DNA of 63,289 bases from positions 1 to 63,289 of the forward strand of contig JAILQO010000007.1 of the NCBI GenBank assembly GCA_024698925.1. The letters run 5' to 3'. Origin of the DNA: Bacteroidaceae bacterium. Its GTDB lineage: Bacteria; Bacteroidota; Bacteroidia; Bacteroidales; Bacteroidaceae. The translations under genes were made by a program, and so were the position numbers. Every line of letters starts with the position of its first letter. Position 1 is the first letter of the stretch. The notes below the pieces were generated by a model. It was not told where the DNA came from. It saw only the letters and a program-made list of their open reading frames with translations, and searched no databases. Positions 14,843 to 23,182 of this stretch are shown here, one piece after another.

Positions 14843-15444
14843 CAGATTCTTTTCTGACCATCTCATCCCCCTCTGAGGGAATTTATACGGAGAAGCGAAG
14901 CAAGTTTCTTGCCTTCGCTTTTCCTGTTTCTACAGTTGATGAGATCAAGGAGCTGGTGGAGGCGCACCAGAAGAAATACTATGATGCGCGCCACGTCTGC
15001 TATGCCTATATGCTGGGGCATGAGCGTAAGGATTTCCGTGCCAACGATAATGGCGAGCCCAGTGGTACGGCCGGCAAGCCCATCCTGGGTCAGATTAACA
15101 GCAACGAACTGACGGATATCCTGATCATCGTCGTTCGCTATTTCGGTGGCGTCAAACTCGGTACCAGCGGACTCATCCAAGCCTACAAAGCTGCTGCCGC
15201 AGAGGCTATCGCTGCAGCCACCATCATTGAGAAAACCGTGGATGAACACATCACCGTTGCCTTTGAATACCCCCTGATGAATCAGGTCATGCGCGTTGTC
15301 AAGGAAGAGGAATCGGCTATCCTCGCACAACAGTTCGACAATGACTGTCAGATGACGCTCGCTATCCGCGCCTCACTGATGCCGCGCCTGCGTGAGCGCC
15401 TCTCGAAGATAGAGGGAGCAACGGTAAAGGATTCTAACGATTGA
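14839..15444 (+). CDS. yigZ: YigZ family protein (IMPACT N-terminal domain)
   Basis: The 201-residue protein has the UPF0029/IMPACT signature: TEKRSKFLAFAFPVSTVDE, ARHVCYAYMLG, NDNGEPSGTAGKPIL and VVRYFGGVKLGTSGLIQAYK. A C-terminal ferredoxin-like domain follows. Bacterial YigZ proteins are of uncertain function; the eukaryotic relatives modulate translation stress kinases. It is translationally coupled to DUF1015 by a 4-base overlap. Confidence 0.93.
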   Translation: MTDSFLTISSPSEGIYTEKRSKFLAFAFPVSTVDEIKELVEAHQKKYYDARHVCYAYMLGHERKDFRANDNGEPSGTAGKPILGQINSNELTDILIIVVRYFGGVKLGTSGLIQAYKAAAAEAIAAATIIEKTVDEHITVAFEYPLMNQVMRVVKEEESAILAQQFDNDCQMTLAIRASLMPRLRERLSKIEGATVKDSND

Positions 15445-15448
15445 AGGA

Positions 15449-16237
15449 TTATCGCCGCAGCAGGATGTCGGAGAGCGTATAGTTATCCATCAGACAACTG
15501 CGGTCCACATTGCCACGTATGCCCCGTATGCGGCTCGTGGCACTGTATTGCCACATGACGAACGCCGCGTTGTCGCGCAATTGCGGAATGTCCTCGTGAT
15601 AACGCGCTATCATATACTTATACTTCGTGAACGGCCCGGAGAGGTACTTGTTGTAGAAGTCGCGCGAAGTATAGAGAATGGGTTGTACGCCGTAATGCTT
15701 CTCCACCAGCTTCAGGAACTGGCGCAGCTGCTTCTGGAACTGGGGCAACGAACTCTTGCCGCGATGTTCGATGTCGATGATGGGGATGAGGTCGTGGTCT
15801 TTCAGGTTCACGACGGCAGCCATATTCTTGAACTGGTCCTGGGCTTTGGTCGTAGGGCTGTAGAAATGGTAGCATCCCACCTTCAGTCCTACGCAGCGTG
15901 CGCCCTCCAGGTTCCGATAGTAGGTGTCATCCACGAGCTTGCTGCCCTCCGTAGCCTTCAGATAGACGTAGGTGATGTCGCCGTTGCGCACCACCTCGTT
16001 CCAGTTGATCTGTCCCTGATAGTGTGAGACATCAATGCCTCCCGCCTTCTTGTTGGGCGTGTGGAGTGAAGCCTGTTGCTGCGCGCCGTCGGGGTGTGCC
16101 AGATGCGGCTGCGGCGTAAGCGGCACCATGGGCGCATCGGGCTTGGGCAGCGATGCGTAGTAGTCGTCTTCGTTCGCCCTCGTCGTGGCGACGCAAAGTG
16201 CTAAGAGAAAAATGGATACAAGGATGTTGCCCCTCAT
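15449..16237 (-). CDS. Glycoside hydrolase family 25 lysozyme-like muramidase
   Basis: The 262-residue protein has a signal peptide (ILVSIFLLALCVATTRA) and a Pro-rich linker. The GH25 domain starts at about residue 68 with GGIDVSHYQGQINW and continues with YVYLKATEG, VGCYHFYSP and LIPIIDIEHRG, where the D-x-E catalytic pair lies. The family hydrolyses beta-1,4 bonds between muramic acid and glucosamine in peptidoglycan, here in the periplasm. It overlaps cdd by 4 bases and faces yigZ tail to tail across a 4-base gap. Confidence 0.93.
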   Translation of the reverse strand: MRGNILVSIFLLALCVATTRANEDDYYASLPKPDAPMVPLTPQPHLAHPDGAQQQASLHTPNKKAGGIDVSHYQGQINWNEVVRNGDITYVYLKATEGSKLVDDTYYRNLEGARCVGLKVGCYHFYSPTTKAQDQFKNMAAVVNLKDHDLIPIIDIEHRGKSSLPQFQKQLRQFLKLVEKHYGVQPILYTSRDFYNKYLSGPFTKYKYMIARYHEDIPQLRDNAAFVMWQYSATSRIRGIRGNVDRSCLMDNYTLSDILLRR

Positions 16238-16725
16238 GGCAGCGCTGAACCGTCAAAGGTGAGAGGCAGCAAGTCGCGTATGCTGGGTACTACGTAAACG
16301 TTTTTGGTGCCATAGAGCAGTACGCGTATGGGTTGCTTGAAACGTGCTTCCGCTTCCAGAAGTGCCTGTCGGCAGTTGCCACAGGGCGCTACCAAGTCTT
16401 CCAGAAACTGTCCGCCCGTCTGTGCTGCGATGGCGATGGCTACGGGAGGCACCTCCGGCGCATTGGCCGATGCGGCAAAGAATGCTGTACGTTCAGCGCA
16501 TAACCCCGAAGGGTAGGCCGCATTCTCCTGATTGCTGCCGCGGAAAATCTGTCCGTCGCGGAGACGCAAGGCAGCGCCTACCTGAAAATGGGAATAGGGA
16601 GAATAGCTCGTCTCGGTCATCGCCTTGGCGATGTCAATCAGTTCGCGGTCTTCCTGGGACAATTCCTCGAACGCAAAGACCTGTATTGGAACGATAATTT
16701 GAGTCTCTCGCATACGTATTTTCAT
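16234..16725 (-). CDS. cdd: Cytidine deaminase
   Basis: The roughly 163-residue enzyme deaminates cytidine and deoxycytidine in pyrimidine salvage. Zinc-site motifs are CAERTAFFAA (C-A-E with the proton-shuttling Glu) and PCGNCRQAL (two Cys ligands). SPYSHFQVGAAL is the typical N-terminal substrate region. ATG 16725 is chosen because the promoter box at 16737-16744 would lie inside a longer reading. It is translationally coupled to the downstream GH25 gene. Confidence 0.93.
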   Translation of the reverse strand: MKIRMRETQIIVPIQVFAFEELSQEDRELIDIAKAMTETSYSPYSHFQVGAALRLRDGQIFRGSNQENAAYPSGLCAERTAFFAASANAPEVPPVAIAIAAQTGGQFLEDLVAPCGNCRQALLEAEARFKQPIRVLLYGTKNVYVVPSIRDLLPLTFDGSALP

Positions 16726-16736
16726 AAAAGTTGTCA

Positions 16737-16784
16737 CAAAAGTAGCACTTTTCTCGCTTATCTCATCAAAAAATCATACTTTTG
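16737..16784. promoter_or_regulatory. Back-to-back -7 boxes of cdd and the glucosaminidase
   Basis: TACTTTTG occurs on the minus strand at 16737-16744 (for cdd) and on the plus strand at 16777-16784 (for the glucosaminidase). The two transcription units are divergent and share about 80 bases. Confidence 0.65.
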
Positions 16785-16807
16785 TGCACGAAATATTGAA
16801 AAATAGT

Positions 16808-17734
16808 ATGAAAAGGAATCGTTTCTTCGCTTTTTGGGTAGCTTGCATGACTGTTATGATAGCCTTTGCGCAAGGAGGACAGAATGCACAATGGCGTTAT
16901 ATAGAAAATTACAAGGACATGGCCATCGACCAGATGCGTCGCTATCGTATTCCGGCCTCCATTACCCTCGGTCAGGGACTGCTCGAGAGTGGGGCGGGGA
17001 AGAGCCGTCTGGCAACGGAGGCCCACAACCATTTCGGTATCAAGGTGGGCATGAACTGGACAGGTCCCTATATCGTGATGGCCGACGACCGTCCCGATGA
17101 CCGCTTCCGCAAGTACCGCTCGGACGACGAGAGCTATGAGGATCATTCACGTTTCCTGGTCAACGGTCAGCGCTACCGTTCGCTGTTCAATCTCAAGATT
17201 ACGGATTACAAGGGTTGGGCTCACGGCCTGAAGAAGGCGGGCTATGCCACCAATCCCCGTTATGCGGAGATGCTGATTGGCGTGATTGAGCGCTTCAACC
17301 TGCAGCAGTTCGATTCCTACACCAGCGGCCGCTATCATGCCCGCACACGCACATCCGCTCAGGCACAGGCCGAGAGCGATTTCTTCCGCTACCACATCGT
17401 CTATCGCGTCAACAAGAACTATATGATTATCGCCAACAGCGGTGATACTTGGGAGAGTGTGGCACGCGAGACAGGTGTCAGTGTCCGCAAGTTGCTGAAG
17501 TACAACGAACGCCCCAAAGGCTCGGCGTTGCGCACAGGCGACATCGTCTATTTGGAGAAGAAAAGCAAGAAAGCCGACAAGGTATATAAGGGCGTACCGC
17601 ATGTGGTGCAGCCTGGCGAATCGCTCTATGACATTGCCCAGCGCTATGGCATCCGCCTGAAATATCTCTATACGCTCAATGCTCTTCCCGCAGACTATAC
17701 GCCTCAGGTGGGCGACCTGATTTGGTTGAGATAG
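16808..17734 (+). CDS. N-acetylglucosaminidase (GH73-type) with two LysM domains
   Basis: The 308-residue protein begins with a signal peptide (FFAFWVACMTVMIAFAQ). The GH73/FlgJ-like domain follows (YRIPASITLGQGLLESG with the catalytic Glu, NNHFGIK-like HNHFGIKVGM, and YRSDDESYEDHSRFL). Two LysM repeats lie at about 205-248 (IIANSGDTWESVARETG) and 262-306 (HVVQPGESLYDIAQRYG). LysM binds peptidoglycan glycans and the catalytic domain trims them during growth or division. A GTG at 16784 would lie inside the -7 box, so ATG 16808 is chosen. Confidence 0.93.
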   Translation: MKRNRFFAFWVACMTVMIAFAQGGQNAQWRYIENYKDMAIDQMRRYRIPASITLGQGLLESGAGKSRLATEAHNHFGIKVGMNWTGPYIVMADDRPDDRFRKYRSDDESYEDHSRFLVNGQRYRSLFNLKITDYKGWAHGLKKAGYATNPRYAEMLIGVIERFNLQQFDSYTSGRYHARTRTSAQAQAESDFFRYHIVYRVNKNYMIIANSGDTWESVARETGVSVRKLLKYNERPKGSALRTGDIVYLEKKSKKADKVYKGVPHVVQPGESLYDIAQRYGIRLKYLYTLNALPADYTPQVGDLIWLR

Positions 17735-17743
17735 TACAAAGTG

Positions 17744-17889
17744 AGGGCCTCTCCCCAGCCCTCCCCGTGGGGGAGGGAGAAAGGAAGAGGGGATGGAATA
17801 ATGGGGAATGGAAAATGGACAATGGAAAATTGAAAATCATTAAATGGTAAATCTTTAAATCGTAAATCTTTAAATCGTAAATCTTTAGA
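17744..17889. repeat. Compound repeat before ettA
   Basis: A GC palindrome CCCTCCCCGTGGGGGAGGG (17759-17777) is followed by ATGGGGAATGGAAAATGGAC-type units (17799-17836). Three copies of GTAAATCTTTAAATC (17846-17889) then end directly at the ettA ATG. Three families are joined head to tail. Confidence 0.85.
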
Positions 17890-17890
17890 T

Positions 17891-19582
17891 ATGGCTGACG
17901 ATAAGAAAATCATCTTCTCAATGGTCGGCGTCAGCAAGACCATTCAACAGACTCAGAAGCAAGTCCTCAAGAACATCTACCTCAGTTTCTTTTATGGTGC
18001 CAAGATTGGTATCATCGGTCTGAACGGCTCTGGTAAGTCCACGCTGATGAAAATCATCGCTGGTCTGGACCAGAGCTATCAAGGCAATGTCGTTTTCTCG
18101 CCTGGCTATACCGTAGGCTACCTGCCGCAGGAGCCGCAGCTGGACGATGACAAGACCGTCCGCCAGATTGTGGAAGAGGGCGTACAACACATCGTTGATG
18201 CCCTGAAGGAATACGAGGAAATCAACGTGAAATTCGGGTTGCCCGAATACTACGAGGACGAGGACAAGATGAATGCCCTTTTTGCGCGACAGGGAGAGTT
18301 GCAGGATATCATCGATGCTACCGATGCCTGGAACCTCGATACGAAACTGGCACGTGCGATGGATGCCCTACGCTGTCCGCCGCAGGATCAGCTGTGCCGT
18401 AACCTCAGTGGTGGTGAGCGCCGTCGTGTAGCCCTCTGCCGCCTGCTGCTGCAGAAGCCCGATGTACTGCTCCTCGATGAGCCTACCAACCACCTCGATG
18501 CGGAGAGTATCGACTGGCTGGAACAGCACTTGAACCAGTATGAGGGTACTGTCATTGCCGTTACGCACGACCGTTACTTCCTCGATGATGTAGCTGGCTG
18601 GATTCTCGAGCTGGATCGCGGTGAGGGCATTCCCTGGCAGGGTAACTACAGCTCCTGGCTTGAACAGAAGACCAAGCGCCTGGAGATGGAAGAGAAGGTC
18701 GAGTCCAAACGTCGCAAGACGCTACAACGCGAGCTGGAATGGGTACGCATGGCACCCAAAGCGCGTCAGGCTAAGGGCAAGGCCCGTCTGTCGAATTATG
18801 AGCGTATGCTCAATGAGGACCAGAAGGAGAAGGAGCAGAAGCTCGAGATCTACATCCCCAGCGGTCCCCGCTTAGGTAACAAGGTCATCGAGTCTCACGG
18901 CCTCTCAAAAGCCTTTGGTGACAAGGTTCTCTTCAAGAATCTCGATTTCACGTTGCCCCCCAACGGCATCGTGGGCGTCATTGGTCCCAATGGTGCCGGT
19001 AAGACAACACTATTCCGCCTCATCATGGGCCTGGAACAACCCGATGCAGGTACCTTCGAGGTGGGCGAGACGGTGAAGTTGGCATACGTGGACCAGAGCC
19101 ACCGTGACATCAAGCCCAACGAGACGGTCTATCAGATAGTTTCGCAGGGTAACGAGCTGATACGCTTGGGCGGACGTGACATCAATGCGCGCGCCTATCT
19201 CTCGCGTTTCAACTTCACTGGCGCTGATCAGGAAAAGAAATGTGGTGTCCTCAGTGGCGGTGAGCGTAACCGTCTTCATCTGGCGATGGCGCTGAAGGAG
19301 GAGGGTAATGTCCTCTTGCTCGATGAACCGACCAATGATATTGATGTGAATACGCTGCGTGCGCTCGAGGAAGGTCTGGAGAGTTTTGCCGGCTGTGCCG
19401 TTGTCATCTCCCACGACCGTTGGTTCTTGGATCGTATCTGTACCCACATCCTCGCTTTTGAGGGCGATGGCAATGTCGTGTTCTTCGAGGGTAGCTATAC
19501 CGACTATGAGGTCAATAAACTCAAGCGCCTCGGCCTGGAGGAACCCCGACGCATCCGCTACCGCAAGCTCACTGAAGATTAA
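17891..19582 (+). CDS. ettA: Energy-dependent translational throttle protein, ABC-F ATPase
   Basis: The 563-residue soluble protein has two ABC cassettes. Cassette 1 has Walker A GLNGSGKSTLMK, signature LSGGERRRVALC and Walker B DVLLLDEPTNHLD. Cassette 2 has GPNGAGKTTLF, LSGGERNRLHLA and NVLLLDEPTNDID. The basic linker between them (about 250-320, KRLEMEEKVESKRRKTLQ) and the long arm fit EttA. The family enters the ribosomal E site and gates the first elongation step by ATP level. It is intact. It is preceded by a compound repeat rather than a recognisable promoter and followed by a strong terminator. Confidence 0.95.
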   Translation: MADDKKIIFSMVGVSKTIQQTQKQVLKNIYLSFFYGAKIGIIGLNGSGKSTLMKIIAGLDQSYQGNVVFSPGYTVGYLPQEPQLDDDKTVRQIVEEGVQHIVDALKEYEEINVKFGLPEYYEDEDKMNALFARQGELQDIIDATDAWNLDTKLARAMDALRCPPQDQLCRNLSGGERRRVALCRLLLQKPDVLLLDEPTNHLDAESIDWLEQHLNQYEGTVIAVTHDRYFLDDVAGWILELDRGEGIPWQGNYSSWLEQKTKRLEMEEKVESKRRKTLQRELEWVRMAPKARQAKGKARLSNYERMLNEDQKEKEQKLEIYIPSGPRLGNKVIESHGLSKAFGDKVLFKNLDFTLPPNGIVGVIGPNGAGKTTLFRLIMGLEQPDAGTFEVGETVKLAYVDQSHRDIKPNETVYQIVSQGNELIRLGGRDINARAYLSRFNFTGADQEKKCGVLSGGERNRLHLAMALKEEGNVLLLDEPTNDIDVNTLRALEEGLESFAGCAVVISHDRWFLDRICTHILAFEGDGNVVFFEGSYTDYEVNKLKRLGLEEPRRIRYRKLTED

Positions 19583-19602
19583 TCAATCATCTATAAACTA
19601 AT

Positions 19603-19642
19603 AATCCCCGCTACGTTCTTGTGTTGAAACGTAGCGGGGATT
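19603..19642. terminator. Terminator between ettA and the M56 gene
   Basis: Perfect 15-base stem AATCCCCGCTACGTT/AACGTAGCGGGGATT with a 10-base loop, followed by CTTTTCCT. It lies between convergent genes and can act for both. Confidence 0.9.
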
Positions 19643-19659
19643 CTTTTCCTATTGATGAT

Positions 19660-20964
19660 TCATTTCTTTACGTCATTGCTAAATGACTTGGGCTGATTAA
19701 GCTTGAAGCTGATGGGCAGGATAAATCTTGAGGAAACAGCTTTTCCGCCGTTCTGGGCAGGTTTCCATTTAGGCATCGCGTTGACGACGCGCAGGGCTTC
19801 CTTGGTCAGCGATTCGTGAGGCGAACGTACGGCTTTAGCCTGCGTGATGCTACCATCTTGCTCCACGACGAAGTTGACCAACACGCGACCCTGAATCCCG
19901 TCCTTCTGCGCTTCCGCAGGGTATTGGATATGATCTGCCAGCCACTTGTAGCAGGCATCGGTTCCACCAGGGAACTCAGCATTCACTTCCACGACTTCGT
20001 AGATTTTGTCATCGGTCATGAACGCAAAGGTAGGTGTCGCGATGTTTGGTACGTCTGTTGCCAAGTCTGCAACGGCCTCTGATTTGGGTTTGGCATAAGC
20101 TACAAGGGCCAGTGCCATGAGTGCGGGCAGGATGGCACCTTTGACCATCAGCCAGCGATTGGAATTACTTTTGTGCATCATTGTGATTCTCTTTTTGAGT
20201 GAGTGGTGACTCAGATTGTTGACAACAGTCTGCAGTCTGTTGCCGACGGCCTTCGTCACGAGTAAAAGTTGATATCTCTTTGCATCGATGCCAAGTTGAA
20301 GTACAGCGCTGTCGGCTTCGTATTCGTGGACGGCCTTCAGGTCACGCCCCAGTAGATAGACGAAGGGGTTGAACCACTGCAGGATCGCCACAAGTTGCAG
20401 GAGCATGAGGTCCCAGGAGTGGCGGAGCCGGATGTGAGCCTGCTCGTGTGCCAGGATGAGCTGGCGTTGCTGCTCGTAGTCCGTAGCGCTGATGATAATA
20501 TAGTTGAAGAAACTGTATGGAGCCATGTCGCTGTCAAGGATGACAATCGTGTTGCCCCATTCGTCCTTGATCCTTTTGCCGGCCTTCGCTTCTTGTTGGA
20601 ATTGGAAGAGCTGGCGCAGGAACATGATGATTGAAACAAGGACTCCTGCTATGTAAAGTATAGAAAGTATCGTTGTCAGAGGCATCCCATTGTCAGAGCG
20701 TGTAGAGAGCACCTCACCTTGGACATCCGCCGCTTGCAGCTCATCCGCTTCTTGAAGGACGATTGGGGTTGCCTCCGTTTGCTCATAACAGAGGAAATTA
20801 GGCTTCTTCATGCTCAGTTGTATGGCGGGTAGTACCAAAGAGGCCAGCAGTACGCAGAGCAGTGCCAGACGGTTGAAGCGATGGAACGTCTCGCGGCTCA
20901 GCAACAGGGCGAAGCAACCATATAGGAGTGCCAACAGAAGGGCGGATTTCAGCAGGTAAATCAT
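19660..20964 (-). CDS. BlaR1-type M56 metallopeptidase with C-terminal TonB domain
   Basis: The 434-residue protein has four predicted membrane helices (MIYLLKSALLLALLYGCFALL, LLCVLLASLVLPAIQ, TTILSILYIAGVLVSIIMFL and one near residue 277). The zinc site LAHEQAHIRLRHSWD lies between helices on the cytosolic side, and a periplasmic TonB_C domain lies at about 345-425 (FPGGTDACYKWL, GRVLVNFVVEQDGSI). BlaR1-like proteins sense a signal and cleave the BlaI-type repressor encoded 61 bases upstream. In Bacteroidetes the beta-lactam-binding domain is often replaced by TonB_C, as here, so the signal is unknown and need not be an antibiotic. Confidence 0.9.
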   Translation of the reverse strand: MIYLLKSALLLALLYGCFALLLSRETFHRFNRLALLCVLLASLVLPAIQLSMKKPNFLCYEQTEATPIVLQEADELQAADVQGEVLSTRSDNGMPLTTILSILYIAGVLVSIIMFLRQLFQFQQEAKAGKRIKDEWGNTIVILDSDMAPYSFFNYIIISATDYEQQRQLILAHEQAHIRLRHSWDLMLLQLVAILQWFNPFVYLLGRDLKAVHEYEADSAVLQLGIDAKRYQLLLVTKAVGNRLQTVVNNLSHHSLKKRITMMHKSNSNRWLMVKGAILPALMALALVAYAKPKSEAVADLATDVPNIATPTFAFMTDDKIYEVVEVNAEFPGGTDACYKWLADHIQYPAEAQKDGIQGRVLVNFVVEQDGSITQAKAVRSPHESLTKEALRVVNAMPKWKPAQNGGKAVSSRFILPISFKLNQPKSFSNDVKK

Positions 20965-21025
20965 GATAAAATAGATTTTAATGTGATAGACAATTGATGA
21001 TGGAGGATGTATGATGATGGAGGTT

Positions 21026-21409
21026 TTATGACTTATTGATCATGTCCATGATTTCGTGTAAATCATCATCGGACAAGTCTTCGTTCTGGATGAGGAAAGA
21101 GAACATGTTTTTGGCGGAATTGCCAAAGAGTGCGTCCTTGACATTGTTCAGAACACTGGTGATATATTTGTCACGTGAAAGCATGAATGAGTAATAGAAA
21201 GTACGTCCGGCTTCTTCCTTGCGCCGATGCTCCACATACCCTTTCGCCTCCAGAATCTTCAGGAATGTGGCCACAGTCGTATAGGCAGGACGTGGCTCGC
21301 TGTAACGCTCAACAATGTCATTGACGGTCATGGCGGCTGTCGAGTCCCACAGGATGTTCATCACATCCATTTCGGCGCGTGTAAGTGGCTTCTGGCTCTT
21401 CATTTTCAT
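21026..21409 (-). CDS. BlaI/MecI/CopY-family repressor
   Basis: The 127-residue winged-helix protein has LTRAEMDVMNILWDSTAAMT at the start, YTTVATFLKILEAKGYVEHR as recognition helix and wing, and RTFYYSFMLSRDKY. The C-terminus forms the dimer arm, cleaved in the family by the M56 partner. It is the first gene of a two-gene operon with the M56 protein. The -7 box TATTTTTG lies at 21432-21439. Confidence 0.93.
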   Translation of the reverse strand: MKMKSQKPLTRAEMDVMNILWDSTAAMTVNDIVERYSEPRPAYTTVATFLKILEAKGYVEHRRKEEAGRTFYYSFMLSRDKYITSVLNNVKDALFGNSAKNMFSFLIQNEDLSDDDLHEIMDMINKS

Positions 21410-21431
21410 TGCTTTTCTTGGTTTGACAATG

Positions 21432-21439
21432 CAAAAATA
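21432..21439 (-). promoter_or_regulatory. -7 box of the blaI-M56 operon
   Basis: TATTTTTG on the minus strand is an exact TAnnTTTG match 22 bases upstream of the repressor ATG. Autoregulation by the BlaI-type protein is likely but no clear operator dyad was found. Confidence 0.6.
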
Positions 21440-21548
21440 CGTGCACCGTCGTTCGCCTCAAAGAATAATGAAAGAAAAATCTAAAGAATGCTTGGATTTT
21501 AACATTCGTATTTAGTTTTATTGATTTCTTTATTAGTAGTTAACAATT

Positions 21549-21580
21549 ATCCCTGCCACATCGTAAGACATAGCAGGGAT
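21549..21580 (-). terminator. Hairpin downstream of dapA
   Basis: ATCCCTGC/GCAGGGAT arms enclose a 16-base loop, 45 bases beyond the dapA stop codon. The trailing sequence on the minus strand is A/T-rich but lacks a long T run. Confidence 0.55.
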
Positions 21581-21624
21581 TTTATGTAATCCGTCAGTGG
21601 CTTTTGTTGCCACCTTAGGAGTAA

Positions 21625-22518
21625 TTAATACTTGATATTCAGCTCGCGTAGGATGTTGGAAATCTGTTCCATAGTCGTGAGGCGGGTCGGAACAAGAGGC
21701 AGGCGCAGTTGGTTTTCAATCATGCCCATTGCGTGGAGCATGGCCTTGACGCCAGCTGGGTTGCCATCCACAAAGAGTAACTTGAAGAGTTCTGTGAACT
21801 TGTGGTGGATGTGCAGCGCAGGGGTGTATTCACCTTTCAGCGCCAGACGTACCATACGGGAGAACTCGCGGGGCAGGGCATTGCCGATGACGGAGATGAC
21901 GCCCACGGCTCCAAGGGTGATGAGGGGGAACGTGATGCCGTCGTCACCGCTGATGACATCGAAGCCCTCGGGCTTGTTCTTGATGATGTCGTCCATTTGC
22001 GTGATGTTGCCGCTGGCCTCCTTGATAGCTACGATATTCTCAAAGTCGCGAGCCAGACGCAGTGTGGTCTCGGCTGTCATGTTCACGCCTGTGCGCCCGG
22101 GTACATTATATAATACTACGGGTACGGGTGAGGCCTTGGCGATGGCAGCGAAGTGTTGGTAGAGACCTTCCTGTGAGGGCTTGTTGTACATGGGGCAGAC
22201 GCTGAGGACTCCGTCAATGCCTGTCCAGTCAGTAGTCTGCAACTCCTCGATAACGGCTGCCGTGCAGTTGCCGCCGCAGCCCATCAGCAAGGGTACGCGA
22301 CCGGCGACGCGCTCTACGAGGGTATCTTTCAGCCAACGTTTCTCCTCGCGTGTCAGCGTAGGAGTCTCGGCTGTCGTTCCCATGATGCAGAGAAAATCAG
22401 CACCGTTCTTGATCTGGTATTCGACGAGGCGAATGAGTGCAACTTCGTCGATACGACCATCGGCGGTGAAGGGGGTGATGAGGGCGATTCCCAATCCTCT
22501 GAATTTATTTTGTGCCAT
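21625..22518 (-). CDS. dapA: 4-hydroxy-tetrahydrodipicolinate synthase
   Basis: The 297-residue TIM-barrel enzyme condenses pyruvate with aspartate semialdehyde in lysine and diaminopimelate synthesis. IMGTTAETPTLT is the substrate-binding loop, Y137 lies in VVLYNVPGRTG, and the Schiff-base lysine is K166 in NIVAIKEASGN. Length is typical and no defect is seen. It is followed downstream by a hairpin at 21549-21580 and preceded by a MaoC-like gene 11 bases away, so the two probably share a transcript. Confidence 0.96.
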   Translation of the reverse strand: MAQNKFRGLGIALITPFTADGRIDEVALIRLVEYQIKNGADFLCIMGTTAETPTLTREEKRWLKDTLVERVAGRVPLLMGCGGNCTAAVIEELQTTDWTGIDGVLSVCPMYNKPSQEGLYQHFAAIAKASPVPVVLYNVPGRTGVNMTAETTLRLARDFENIVAIKEASGNITQMDDIIKNKPEGFDVISGDDGITFPLITLGAVGVISVIGNALPREFSRMVRLALKGEYTPALHIHHKFTELFKLLFVDGNPAGVKAMLHAMGMIENQLRLPLVPTRLTTMEQISNILRELNIKY

Positions 22519-22529
22519 GTGTGTGGTGG

Positions 22530-22997
22530 TTATTTCTTGAAGAAGTAAATAAAGGTGGCGATGCCGTCCAAGGCGGTCTTGCCTGTCTCCTTAATTTCAA
22601 TGTTGAAATGGATACTCATGCGGATGGCGCCGCGCAAGTTCGCCAGTGACTCGAGGCTCGTTGTCATGCGGACACTCTGGCCGCTGAGGACGGGCTGACC
22701 GAACTTCATCTTGTCCATGCCGTAGTTGACGAGGCGCTCAAGGTTATTCACTTGGATAATCTGTTCCCATAGGTGGGGCAGGAGAGAGAGGGTGAGGTAG
22801 CCGTGAACGATGGTCTGATGAAATGGACTCTCGGTCTTGCAGCGTTCCTCGTCCACGTGAATCCATTGGTGGTCGAGAGTGGCATCTGCGAACATGTTGA
22901 TGCGGTCTTGATCCACTTGGATATAGTCGCTTGATCCGATTTCCTTGCCGAGGAGTTTCTCAAAATCCTCGTAACAATTAACGATAACAGGATTCAT
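22530..22997 (-). CDS. MaoC-like hot-dog dehydratase (NodN-type)
   Basis: The roughly 155-residue protein has the R-hydratase pattern: QDRINMFADATLDHQWIHVD, with the family Asp and His, followed by FHQTIVHGYLTLSLLP. Such proteins hydrate enoyl-CoA or related thioesters. The start is uncertain: ATG 22997 gives MNPVIVNCYEDFEKLLG, the usual family N-terminus, while ATG 23051 adds 18 residues and leaves a leader of about 12 bases from the promoter at 23069-23076. The substrate is unknown. The order MaoC-dapA suggests one operon but no shared pathway is evident. Confidence 0.85.
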   Translation of the reverse strand: MNPVIVNCYEDFEKLLGKEIGSSDYIQVDQDRINMFADATLDHQWIHVDEERCKTESPFHQTIVHGYLTLSLLPHLWEQIIQVNNLERLVNYGMDKMKFGQPVLSGQSVRMTTSLESLANLRGAIRMSIHFNIEIKETGKTALDGIATFIYFFKK

Positions 22998-23068
22998 ATA
23001 TGATGATTGTATTTGTCGATTGATGGATTTGACGATTCTATTTGTTGTCATTTTCCTTTTTCGCGGTG

Positions 23069-23158
23069 CAAAAGTACAAAATTTTGGCCGAATATGATGC
23101 TTCTTGAGGGCTTTTTTACGTGAAAACTTGTTTAGACGCTTATTTTTGTCTAATTTTG
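23069..23158. promoter_or_regulatory. Divergent promoters of the MaoC-like gene and kdsA
   Basis: Minus-strand TACTTTTG lies at 23069-23076. Plus-strand TAATTTTG lies at 23151-23158, with CTTG at 23127-23130 as a near -33 box at 20-base spacing. Confidence 0.65.
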
Positions 23159-23182
23159 CGCTGCAAAAAAGAGATAATTGCT

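Noticed and set aside
17704..17943. Short minus-strand protein with SLPHGEGWGEA before ettA
   Set aside because: It is the translation of the GC palindrome and A/T repeats; such peptides are common false gene calls in this group.
19660..21409. Beta-lactam resistance operon
   Set aside because: The BlaI and M56 proteins resemble the sensor pair, but the M56 protein has a TonB-like end instead of a penicillin-binding sensor and no beta-lactamase gene is near.
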